Shown: one piece after another, positions 25,365 to 33,133 of the stretch | How the letters are laid out: each line of letters begins with the position of its first letter | Numbering within the stretch: position 1 is the first letter of the stretch | Origin: Actinomycetota bacterium | GTDB taxonomy: Bacteria; Actinomycetota; UBA4738; HRBIN12 | NCBI GenBank assembly: GCA_016201135.1 | Contig: JACQDK010000005.1 | Location: forward strand, 1 to 56,466 | Direction: 5' to 3' | DNA length: 56,466 nt | Notes under the pieces: generated by a model | The model's database searches: none | The model's input: the letters and a program-made list of their open reading frames with translations, nothing else | Told to the model about the DNA's origin: nothing | Position numbers and translations under genes: made by a program

Positions 25365-25718
25365 GTGCGCGGGGCGACCATCACGATCAAGTGCGACTGC
25401 GGGCAGGTGCAGTACGTGCCGTACGGAGAATCGTGGACCTGCCCCGCGTGCGGCCGCCGGTGGAACACGAACCAGATCCCCGCCGAGGAGTACTGGGGCA
25501 TAATGCGCGAGATGCGCGGCTACCGATTGAGGGTGATCGGCGTCGCGCTGATCCTCGCCGGGGTCTTCGCCGTCCTGTTCATCACGACCGGTCCAGGCGC
25601 GATCTCGCTCGTTCCCCTGGTGATGGGAGGGTGGTTCTTCTTCTACATGCCCCGGTGGCGGCGGAAGGTGCGAGCGGCGACCCGCAGGCTGCCGAAGTGG
25701 CAGCTCCACCCGGAGTAG
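25365..25718 (+). CDS. Small zinc-ribbon membrane protein
   Basis: 117 residues from GTG 25365. Residues 8-30 form a rubredoxin-like knuckle pair, CDCG followed by CPACGRRW, which should bind one zinc. Two adjacent hydrophobic segments follow (VIGVALILAGVFAVLFI and ISLVPLVMGGWFFFYM) and then a strongly basic tail. The family is not recognised. The gene is divergent from the amine permease and five bases upstream of the next gene, with which it forms a pair. Confidence 0.7.
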   Translation: MRGATITIKCDCGQVQYVPYGESWTCPACGRRWNTNQIPAEEYWGIMREMRGYRLRVIGVALILAGVFAVLFITTGPGAISLVPLVMGGWFFFYMPRWRRKVRAATRRLPKWQLHPE

Positions 25719-25722
25719 CGCG

Positions 25723-26202
25723 GTGCGCACGAGGACGCGGGTCCGGCGTGACCTCTCCGGAGCCCCGCCCCGCGCGTCCGGCCGGCCCGTCCTGCTCGCG
25801 ACGCTCGGCGTCCCGTTCGACGAGCGCGCGGCGGCCTTCGCGGTCGACAGCGCCGTCGAGTCCGGGTCCCCCCTGATCGTGGCCAACGTGACCGCGCTCG
25901 AGCCGCTCGGCCTCTCCGTGATGCTCGGCTACGACGCGCTGGAGGAGTTCACCCCGGAGGTGTCGGCGTCGGTGCGTCGTCCCGTGGAGCTCGCCCAGTC
26001 GCTCGGGCTCACCGTCGAGCGGCTCCGCGTCCGGAGCCCCCGGCCCGTGCAGGCCCTCCTCGAGCTCGCTTCGTCCCGACGGGCGGGGCTCCTGGTGTTC
26101 GGTCCAGATCGCCGGGCGATCCGCGACCGGACCTACCGCCGGGCGATCCGGCGGATCCGCGAGGGGACCCCGTGCCTGCTCTCGACCGCCGACCCGGTAT
26201 GA
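25723..26202 (+). CDS. Universal stress protein-like domain protein
   Basis: 159 residues from GTG 25723. After a basic N-terminal stretch, PVLLATLGVPFDERAAAFAV resembles the first strand and helix of UspA domains, and SSRRAGLLVFGPDRRAI near residue 115 the nucleotide-loop region. The G-2x-G-9x-G motif is not conserved, so ATP binding is doubtful. It is co-transcribed with the preceding zinc-ribbon membrane protein. Assignment rests on fold pattern only. Confidence 0.6.
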   Translation: MRTRTRVRRDLSGAPPRASGRPVLLATLGVPFDERAAAFAVDSAVESGSPLIVANVTALEPLGLSVMLGYDALEEFTPEVSASVRRPVELAQSLGLTVERLRVRSPRPVQALLELASSRRAGLLVFGPDRRAIRDRTYRRAIRRIREGTPCLLSTADPV

Positions 26203-26267
26203 GCGGGCGAGCTTATGTCTGGTTAGAACAGTGTTCATCCGGCGGCGCCGCGTCCTCGTGCGGGACG

Positions 26268-26290
26268 CATGTGTGACTACTGCACACATG
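26268..26290. promoter_or_regulatory. Perfect 8-bp inverted repeat upstream of the second mgs operon
   Basis: CATGTGTG and CACACATG are separated by seven bases, centred about 105 bases before the mgsA start. The spacing of about 1.5 helical turns between half-site centres and the lack of a T-tract fit a dimeric regulator operator better than a terminator. No other copy was noticed in the window. Which protein binds is unknown; the interrupted PucR-type regulator is one candidate. Confidence 0.4.
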
Positions 26291-26384
26291 ATTCCGGGAG
26301 ATTGCGGTCTCGGCGAACCCCACATGGGGGTGCTCGCCCGAGCCGGCGGGCGGTAACGTTCAACCCTTCGAAAGGGGACCGTCG

Positions 26385-27290
26385 GTGTGCGGCATCGTGG
26401 GTGTGTTCTACAAGGGCGAGGGCGCCGTGGGGCCCGTCGGGCAGCTGATGACGGACATGTGCGACCAGCTCTTCCGCCGCGGGCCCGACTCGGCGGGAGT
26501 GGCTCTCTACGGGCCGCCGGTCACAGATGGCCTGGTCGTACGGGTCGACCTGGACCGTCCCGATCTCGACACGGCCGAAGGCGAGGTGCTGACGGCGGTG
26601 GATCAGGTCACGACGGTGAAGGAGGCCGCTCGGGTGTCGCGCTCGCTCCGGCTGATCGTGACGGATGACGCCGAGGGCAAGCTCGCCGACGTCATAGAGG
26701 AGCGCGTCCGGGATGCCCGGGTCTTCTCCGTCGGCCGGTCCATGGAGATCGTGAAGGATCTGGGGATGGCCTGCGACATCAACCAGCGATACGAGCTGGG
26801 GACGTTCGTGGGCAGCCACGGGATCGGGCACACGCGCATGGCCACCGAGAGTCGCGTCGACATCGCGCACTCACACCCGTTCTGGGCCCGCCCCTTCCCG
26901 GACATCTCCGTCGTCCACAACGGCCAGATCACGAACTACCACAAGCTTCGCCGCCGCCTGGAACAGCGAGGCCACCGCTTCGCCACCGAGAACGACTCCG
27001 AAGTCATCGCCGTCTACATCGCCGACAAGCTGGAGGCCGGCGGATCCCTCGATCAGGCGCTGCGAGCTTCGATCGAGGATCTCGACGGCACGTTCGCGTA
27101 CCTGATCTCGACCGCGAACGGGGTGGGCCTGGCCCGCGACCAGTTCGCGACGAAGCCTCTCCTTTACGCCGAAGACGACGAGAAGGTGGTCCTGGCCTCC
27201 GAGGAGATCTCGATCCGCGCGCTCTTCCCCGATCCGGGGCTCGTCCCCAGGGAGCTCCAGGCCAAGGAGGTGCGGTGGTGGCTGAGATGA
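26385..27290 (+). CDS. mgsA: N-methylglutamate synthase subunit A-like (class II amidotransferase domain), copy 2
   Basis: 301 residues from GTG 26385; this start puts Cys at position 2 (MCGIVGVFYKGEG), which the Ntn amidotransferase chemistry needs. RRGPDSAG near residue 30, GHTRMATES near 147 and VHNGQITNY near 172 are conserved. It is a paralogue of the protein at 4996-5925, with differences spread over the length, so the duplication is not recent. It is the first gene of an operon continuing into a complete N-methylglutamate dehydrogenase-type complex and formate dehydrogenase. It would provide the amine-transfer site of N-methylglutamate synthase. Confidence 0.78.
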   Translation: MCGIVGVFYKGEGAVGPVGQLMTDMCDQLFRRGPDSAGVALYGPPVTDGLVVRVDLDRPDLDTAEGEVLTAVDQVTTVKEAARVSRSLRLIVTDDAEGKLADVIEERVRDARVFSVGRSMEIVKDLGMACDINQRYELGTFVGSHGIGHTRMATESRVDIAHSHPFWARPFPDISVVHNGQITNYHKLRRRLEQRGHRFATENDSEVIAVYIADKLEAGGSLDQALRASIEDLDGTFAYLISTANGVGLARDQFATKPLLYAEDDEKVVLASEEISIRALFPDPGLVPRELQAKEVRWWLR

Positions 27291-27988
27291 CCGCCGTGAC
27301 CGTCGAGGCCCAGGACCTGGAGACCCGGGAGGTGAACCGGGCGATCAAGCGGTCGATCGCCGACGGGGCCAAGGAGATCCACGTCCTACACCCGGCCGGC
27401 CGCCACTCGTTCGCGGTGGCTCTCAGGGCCGACGACGTGAAGGTGGTGTTCGAGGGCCCGACCGGGTGGTACACGGCCGGCATGAACTTCGGCCCGCACG
27501 TCGTGATCGAGGGCAACACGGGCTGGGGCGTCGGCGAGTGCATGATGGGCGGCCGGATCGAGGTGCTGGGGCACGCCGGCTCGGGCACCGCGGCCTCGAT
27601 CCGCGGAGGCCTCGTCTACGTGCAGGGCGACACCGGCGCCCGCGCCGGCATCGCGATGAAGGGCGGCGCGCTCGTCGTCGGCGGGGACTCGGGCTACATG
27701 ACCGGATTCATGATGCAACGCGGCACGATCGTGATCTGCGGCGACGCGGCCGACGGGATCGGCGACTCGATGTACGAGGGCACGATCTACGTGGGGGGCT
27801 CGATCGCCTCACGCGGCGCCGACGCCGAGATCGAGGAGGTCACCGACGAGGATCGAGTGCTCCTCAAGCAGATGCTCGGCGACGTGGGCATCGACGAGAA
27901 CGTCGACGGGTTCACGAAGATCGTGTCGGGCCGCAAGCTCTGGAACTTCTCCACCAAGGAGCCCGAGCTGTGGAAGTCGGCGCTGTGA
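27278..27988 (+). CDS. mgsB: N-methylglutamate synthase subunit B-like (GXGXG domain), copy 2
   Basis: 236 residues from GTG 27278, seven bases after GGAGG; the ATG at 27287 (ATGA overlap with mgsA) is a possible alternative. The beta-helix shows the same repeated glycine turns as copy 1 (HAGSGTAASIRGGLVYV, GGALVVGGDSGYMTG, ICGDAADGIGDSMYEG). It is shorter at the N-terminus than copy 1 (262 residues). The role is structural within the three-subunit synthase. Confidence 0.78.
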   Translation: MAEMTAVTVEAQDLETREVNRAIKRSIADGAKEIHVLHPAGRHSFAVALRADDVKVVFEGPTGWYTAGMNFGPHVVIEGNTGWGVGECMMGGRIEVLGHAGSGTAASIRGGLVYVQGDTGARAGIAMKGGALVVGGDSGYMTGFMMQRGTIVICGDAADGIGDSMYEGTIYVGGSIASRGADAEIEEVTDEDRVLLKQMLGDVGIDENVDGFTKIVSGRKLWNFSTKEPELWKSAL

Positions 27989-28001
27989 GGAAGGTTCGGC
28001 C

Positions 28002-29393
28002 ATGACCGAGAGCGACGAACGCCACGAGGGCCTCTTCACGCTGCGCGAGTCACCGGTGTGGCCGAGGCACGTGATCGAGGAGATCCAGCTGAAGTCGCAG
28101 CTGGGGCGCTACCACATCCAGGGGTTCTCGATGCACCGCCGGGGCGTGCCGACCTTGGACGACCTCACCTTCGTGCCCTGCACGCTGTCTCGCGTTCCGC
28201 TCGAGGGGTACCGGGAGAAGTGCCAGACCAGGACCGTGCTCGGGACGCGCTTCGCCGAGAACCCCGTGGTCCTGGACCGGCCGATCACGATCGCCGGCAT
28301 GAGCTACGGAGCGCTCTCCGCCAACGCGAAGACCGCGCTGGGTCGGGCGGCGAAGCGGGCCGGCATATCCACGACGACCGGCGACGGGGGCATGTGCGGT
28401 GAGGAGCGCGAGGAGGTAGACCTGATGGTCTACCAGGTGCTCCCGTCGAGGTACGGGTTCAACCCCGACCACATGAAGCTGGCTCAGGCGGTCGAGGTGG
28501 TGGTCGGGCAGGGGGCCAAGCCGGGGACCGGAGGCCTGCTGCTCGGCGCGAAGGTCTCCGAGACGATCGCCGAACAGCGCACGCTGCCCGTCGGCGTCGA
28601 CCAGCGCTCGCCCGTGCGCCACCCGGACTTCATCGGGCCCGACGACCTGCAGCTCAAGATCGAGGAGATCCGTGAGGCCACGGACTGGAAGGTCCCCGTT
28701 TACGTGAAGATGGGCGCGTCGCGCACCGCGGACGACGTCAAGCTGGCCGTGAAGGCCGGCGCCGACGTCCTCGTGATCGACGGGATGGAGGGGGGCACGG
28801 GGGCATCGCCCGACGTGCTGCTCGACCACACCGGCATCCCGACGCTCTCCGCGCTCAGCGAGGCCATGCGCGCCCTGGACGACATGAAGGCCATCGGCGA
28901 GGTGCAGGTCGTGATCTCCGGCGGCATCAAGAACGGCGTCGACGCGGCCAAGGCGCTCGCGCTCGGGGCCGACGCGGTCTCGATCGGCACGGCCGCGCTG
29001 ATCGCGCTGAACTGCAACGCCCCCCTTTACGAGGAGGACTACGCGAAGCTCGGGGTGCAGCCCGGCTTCTGCCACCACTGCCACACGAGCCGCTGCCCGG
29101 TGGGGATAACGACCCAAGATCCCGAGCTGATGAAGCGCCTGCAGGTCGACGAGGCCGCCGATCGAGTGTTCAACTTCCTGCAATCGATGACCATGGAGAT
29201 GCAGATGATGGCCCGGGCGTGCGGCAAGAACGACGTTCACGACCTGGAGGCCGAGGACATGCGGGCGCTCTCGCTGGAGGCCTCGCTGATCACCGGGATC
29301 CCTCTCGCGGGCACGGACTTTACCCTGCGGCCCGAGGACATCGCGGCGGCGGTCGCGGCGCGGATCTCGGGCGCGAACGGTCAGGGGCACTGA
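28002..29393 (+). CDS. mgsC: N-methylglutamate synthase subunit C-like (FMN and Fe-S catalytic subunit), copy 2
   Basis: 463 residues. FMN-barrel motifs GMSYGALSANAK near residue 97, DGMEGGTGASP near 259 and GGIKNGVDAAKALALGA near 306, with the cluster motif CHHCHTSRCPVG near 357, match copy 1 and the glutamate synthase FMN domain. In copy 1 the loop near residue 120 reads GEGGMIPPERDHS; here it is GDGGMCGEEREEV, so substrate or partner preference may differ. The dehydrogenase subunit genes follow after only seven bases. This is the best evidence that this copy is a true N-methylglutamate synthase rather than a glutamate synthase. Confidence 0.8.
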   Translation: MTESDERHEGLFTLRESPVWPRHVIEEIQLKSQLGRYHIQGFSMHRRGVPTLDDLTFVPCTLSRVPLEGYREKCQTRTVLGTRFAENPVVLDRPITIAGMSYGALSANAKTALGRAAKRAGISTTTGDGGMCGEEREEVDLMVYQVLPSRYGFNPDHMKLAQAVEVVVGQGAKPGTGGLLLGAKVSETIAEQRTLPVGVDQRSPVRHPDFIGPDDLQLKIEEIREATDWKVPVYVKMGASRTADDVKLAVKAGADVLVIDGMEGGTGASPDVLLDHTGIPTLSALSEAMRALDDMKAIGEVQVVISGGIKNGVDAAKALALGADAVSIGTAALIALNCNAPLYEEDYAKLGVQPGFCHHCHTSRCPVGITTQDPELMKRLQVDEAADRVFNFLQSMTMEMQMMARACGKNDVHDLEAEDMRALSLEASLITGIPLAGTDFTLRPEDIAAAVAARISGANGQGH

Positions 29394-29400
29394 TCGCGAG

Positions 29401-29694
29401 ATGACGTTCCTGATTACCTGCCCCAACTGCGGCCCGCGCGAAGCGCTGGAGTTCTCCTACGGGGGCGAGATCACGCGCAGAGCGGGGCCCGGCTCCTCGT
29501 CGGCAGAGCTCACTGGCTACCTCTTCTTCCGCGAGAACGCGAACGGTTGGCAGACGGAGTGGTGGCTCCACCGGGACGGCTGCCGGATGTGGTTCTTGGC
29601 CGAGCGCCACACCTTCACGAACGAGATCCGCCGGACGTACCCACCCGGCTCCGAGCCGCCGGTGGACGCCCAGGCACCGGAGGGGGCAGCATGA
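29401..29694 (+). CDS. mgdB: N-methylglutamate dehydrogenase / sarcosine oxidase delta subunit (SoxD-like)
   Basis: 97 residues. It starts MTFLITCPNCGPRE, whose CPNC pair, together with the later H-x-x-GC in LHRDGCRMWF, supplies zinc ligands of the small delta subunit. WQTEWWLHRDGCRMWFLAER and the ending with TFTNEIRRTYPPG are typical of SoxD. It overlaps the next gene by ATGA. The subunit stabilises the heterotetramer and has no catalytic site of its own. Confidence 0.88.
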   Translation: MTFLITCPNCGPREALEFSYGGEITRRAGPGSSSAELTGYLFFRENANGWQTEWWLHRDGCRMWFLAERHTFTNEIRRTYPPGSEPPVDAQAPEGAA

Positions 29695-32507
29695 GCGGCC
29701 GTCTCCCCGCTCGCCCGGGCGAGGCCATCGATCGCGGCCGGCCACTGACCATCGACTTCGAGGGCCGCCGCGCTCCGGCGTTCGAGGGGGACACGGTTGG
29801 CTCGGCGCTCGCCGCCGCGGGTGTCACCATCACCGGGCGCTCGTTCAAGTACCACCGGCCGCGCGGCCTGATGTGCATGACCGGCGCGTGCCCGAACTGC
29901 CTGATGCAGATCGACGGCATCCCCAACGTGAGGTCCTGCACCGAGCCGGTGCGCGAGGGCATGCGCGTGGAACGGCAGAACGCCTGGCCCAGCGTCGACC
30001 GCGACGTGCACGGGGTGCTCGACTCCTTCTCTTTCATGATGCCGCCGGGCTTCTACTACAAGGTGTTCCAGCGGCCGCGCTGGGCCTGGTCCAAGGTCGA
30101 GCCGATCATCCGCAAGCAGGCGGGCCTCGGGAAGGTTCCCCGGACGGAAGACCACGAGCCGCGCGAGGTGGTGAACCTGCACGCCGACGTCGCGGTGATC
30201 GGGGGAGGTCTGGCGGGGCTCGCGGCCGCCGCCGAGGCAGCGGCGGCAGGCGCGAGCACGGTCCTGCTGGAGCAGAGGAGGGAAGCGGGCGGCCGTGCGC
30301 TCGGCTCGGCGGACGACGTCGACCGGGCGCGCCTGGTCGCCGAGGCGGAGGCTTCGGGTGCGAGGATCCTGCTCGGGACCGCGGCGTTCGGCGTCTTCGA
30401 CGGGCCGGTCGTCGCGGCCGTGGGTGGTGGAGGCCTCCAGCGGATCCGGGCGCGGCACCTCGTGTTCGCGACGGGCGCCGTGGAACAGCCGGCCGTGTTC
30501 CCGAACAACGACCTGCCGGGAGTGATGCTCTCCTCGGCGGTGGAGCTCCTCGTCAACCGGTTCCGGGTGCTGCCGGGACGCCGGGCGGTGGTCCTTACTT
30601 CGAACCAGGACGGCTACCGAGCGGCTCGCACCCTCCGAGACGCCGGCGCCGACGTTTTCGTCGTGGATCTGCGCGCCGGCGCCGGGAGCGCCGACGGCCT
30701 GCGGGTGATCCCCGGCTCGACGATCCTGTCGGCGAAGGGGCGGCGCGGGGTCACCGCCGTCTCGGTTGGCGCGCCCGGATCGGCGACAGGACAGAGCATC
30801 CCGTGCGACCTGGTGGTGCTGGCCGGGTTCTCCGCGCCGTCCACGAACCTGCTCGCCATGACCGGCGCGAAGCTGGGGTTCGACGACGACGCTCAGGCTT
30901 TCTTGCCGGTGGAGCTGCCTCCCGATGTCCACGCGGTGGGAGCTGTAGCCGGCGCGCGCACCGTGCAGGGCGCTATCGCGCAGGGCCGGCTTGCCGGGCT
31001 CGAGGCCGCTGCGGCGGTGGGCCAGGAGCCACCGGGCGCGGCGGGGCGGATGGAGGTCCTGCGCGCCCAGGCGGCCGAGCGGGGCGATCCGGTGGTTCTG
31101 CCGCCGGAGGTGGCGACCGGCGAGGGGAAGCAGTTCGCGTGCCTTTGCATGGACGTCACCAGCAAGGAGCTCAAGGCCGCGGCGGCAGAGGGCTTCGACT
31201 CGATGGAGCTCCTGAAGCGCTACACCACGGTCTCGATGGGGCCCTGCCAGGGCAAGGCCTGCATGCTCTCGGCGCAGCGGCTCTGCGCCCGCGCGGCCGG
31301 CTCCTCGTTCGCCGAGACCCGGCCCACCACGGCGCGTCCGCCCTGGACTCCGGTGGAGCTGGGTGCGCTCGCGGGCTGGCGGCGCACCCCGAGGAAGGAG
31401 ACGACGATCCACGACCTGCACGCCGACTCCGGCGCCACGTTCATGTGGGCCGGCGACTGGCGCCGTCCGCACCACTTCGCCACTCCCGAACAGGAGGTCG
31501 AGGCCGTGCGGCATCGCGTCGGTGTGATCGACGTGAGCACCCTGGGGAAGTTCCGTGTGAAGGGGCCCGAGGCGGTCGAGCTGCTGGAGCGGCTGTACCC
31601 GAACCGTTTCGGCGATCTGGCCGTGGGGCGGGTCCGCTACGGCGCGATGCTGAACGACGAAGGGGTGATCCTGGACGACGGCGCGGTGTGCCGCGTCGGC
31701 GACGACGAGTTCTTCGTGACCGTGACCACCGGCAACACGGCCGCTCTCGAGCGGTGGATCACATGGTGGCTCGCCGACTGGCGCCTGGACGTGCGGGTTC
31801 TGAACGTGACCGGCGCCTTCGCGGCGCTGAACCTCGCCGGCCCCGATTCCAGGAAGGTCATGAGTGTCCTCACCGACGCGGACGTGTCGAGCGAAGCAGT
31901 GAAGTACATGTCGGCCTCCTCCTTCGAGGTGGCCGGGGTGCCCTCGCTGGTGCTGCGGATCGGCTTCGTCGGCGAGCTGGGCTACGAGATCCACTTCCCG
32001 TCGATGTACGGCGAGCACGTTTGGCGGGCGGTGATGGAGGCCGGCCGCCCGTTCGGCATCGTGCCGTTCGGCCTCGAGGCCCAGCGCGTCCTGCGGCTGG
32101 AGAAGCAGCACATCCTGGTCGGGCAGGACACCGACGCCGAGTCCGATCCGTTCGAGGTGGGCCTGGGTTGGATGGTGAAGGCCGACAAGCCGGACTTCCT
32201 CGGCAGGCGAGCGCTCGAGGACCTCGCGGAAGCCGGGCCCAAGGAGCGGCTGGTCGGGTTCACCTGCGATCCGTCCTGGCTCCCGCCCGAAGGCGCCTCG
32301 GTGGTACATGAGGGCGTGTGGGTGGGGCGCGTGACCTCGGCTCGCCGGAGCGCGGCGGCCAGGAGCGTGGTGGGCCTGGCGTGGGTCCCGGCCGGCTGGG
32401 CCGAGGACGACACCGAGATCGAGATCCAGTTCGGCGGCGCCCACGCGAAGGCGAAGGTCGCCCTGAAGCCCTTCTACGACCCCGAGGGCGCGAGGTTGCG
32501 GTCGTGA
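29691..32507 (+). CDS. mgdC: N-methylglutamate dehydrogenase / sarcosine oxidase alpha subunit with extra Fe-S motifs
   Basis: 938 residues from ATG 29691. Domain order: a Fer2_4-type N-terminal domain (20-105), an NAD(P)/FAD dinucleotide domain (VIGGGLAGLAAAAEA at 168), and a C-terminal GcvT folate domain (about 570-930). The N-terminal domain has CMTGACPNC and a fourth cysteine in RSCTEPVREG, and the central region has CLC near 484 and GPCQGKAC near 517-524. Oxidase-type SoxA proteins generally lack these cysteines, so one or two Fe-S clusters are expected here. The enzyme oxidises N-methylglutamate (or sarcosine) and puts the carbon on tetrahydrofolate. The Fe-S sites suggest electrons leave to a carrier instead of oxygen. 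Confidence 0.85.
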   Translation: MSGRLPARPGEAIDRGRPLTIDFEGRRAPAFEGDTVGSALAAAGVTITGRSFKYHRPRGLMCMTGACPNCLMQIDGIPNVRSCTEPVREGMRVERQNAWPSVDRDVHGVLDSFSFMMPPGFYYKVFQRPRWAWSKVEPIIRKQAGLGKVPRTEDHEPREVVNLHADVAVIGGGLAGLAAAAEAAAAGASTVLLEQRREAGGRALGSADDVDRARLVAEAEASGARILLGTAAFGVFDGPVVAAVGGGGLQRIRARHLVFATGAVEQPAVFPNNDLPGVMLSSAVELLVNRFRVLPGRRAVVLTSNQDGYRAARTLRDAGADVFVVDLRAGAGSADGLRVIPGSTILSAKGRRGVTAVSVGAPGSATGQSIPCDLVVLAGFSAPSTNLLAMTGAKLGFDDDAQAFLPVELPPDVHAVGAVAGARTVQGAIAQGRLAGLEAAAAVGQEPPGAAGRMEVLRAQAAERGDPVVLPPEVATGEGKQFACLCMDVTSKELKAAAAEGFDSMELLKRYTTVSMGPCQGKACMLSAQRLCARAAGSSFAETRPTTARPPWTPVELGALAGWRRTPRKETTIHDLHADSGATFMWAGDWRRPHHFATPEQEVEAVRHRVGVIDVSTLGKFRVKGPEAVELLERLYPNRFGDLAVGRVRYGAMLNDEGVILDDGAVCRVGDDEFFVTVTTGNTAALERWITWWLADWRLDVRVLNVTGAFAALNLAGPDSRKVMSVLTDADVSSEAVKYMSASSFEVAGVPSLVLRIGFVGELGYEIHFPSMYGEHVWRAVMEAGRPFGIVPFGLEAQRVLRLEKQHILVGQDTDAESDPFEVGLGWMVKADKPDFLGRRALEDLAEAGPKERLVGFTCDPSWLPPEGASVVHEGVWVGRVTSARRSAAARSVVGLAWVPAGWAEDDTEIEIQFGGAHAKAKVALKPFYDPEGARLRS

Positions 32508-33133
32508 TCGCCGCCACGCGCCGCTCGCCTATCGCCCGCCTGAGCGCCTCGCTCGGCGCGAGCGTGGAGACGGAGGCCGGTTGGGAGATCGCGGCCCACT
32601 ACGGGGACGAGGCGGCCGAGCGGGCCCTCCTCAGGGACCTCGTGGCGGTGGCCGACGTCACACCCCGGGGGAAGATCGACCTGCGCGGGGAGATCGACGG
32701 TGGAGTGCTGACCGCGGCCGGCGAGGTCCTCACGGCCCGGATGTGGGATGGATGGGCCCTGCTGCTGACCGAGCCGGGGGGCGAGGAAGCGGTGCTGGAT
32801 CGCGCGGACGCGGCCGCGGGCCCGCGCGCGATGGCGACGGACGTCACGCACCTCTTCGCCGGCCTCGCGCTCGCGGGCCCGAAGCTCGAGGACGCGCTCG
32901 CGCGGCTCACCTCGTGGGATCCATCGACGCTGGCGCCGGGGTCGGCGACCGGCGCCTCTATCGGCGACGTCCGCGCCGTGCTGGTGCGCCGCGACATCGG
33001 GATCCCAGTGCTCGAGGCGTACGTCGCGACCGAGTTCGCGCGCTACGCCTGGGAGACGGTGCTCGGGGTCGTCCGGCGGCTCGGCGGCGGCCCCGCCGGC
33101 TGGCGCGCCCTACGCGCGGAGGGGTGGAGCTGA
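32504..33133 (+). CDS. mgdD: N-methylglutamate dehydrogenase / sarcosine oxidase gamma subunit (SoxG-like)
   Basis: 209 residues from GTG 32504, overlapping the previous stop by GTGA. It is the least conserved subunit of the heterotetramer. DVTPRGKIDLRG near residue 51 and the late WETVLGVVRRLG resemble the GcvT-like gamma fold. Recognition is helped by position between the alpha and beta subunit genes and by the start-stop overlaps on both sides. Note that the GMAS-independent order here is delta-alpha-gamma-beta, whereas the common sox order is beta-delta-alpha-gamma. Confidence 0.75.
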   Translation: MIAATRRSPIARLSASLGASVETEAGWEIAAHYGDEAAERALLRDLVAVADVTPRGKIDLRGEIDGGVLTAAGEVLTARMWDGWALLLTEPGGEEAVLDRADAAAGPRAMATDVTHLFAGLALAGPKLEDALARLTSWDPSTLAPGSATGASIGDVRAVLVRRDIGIPVLEAYVATEFARYAWETVLGVVRRLGGGPAGWRALRAEGWS

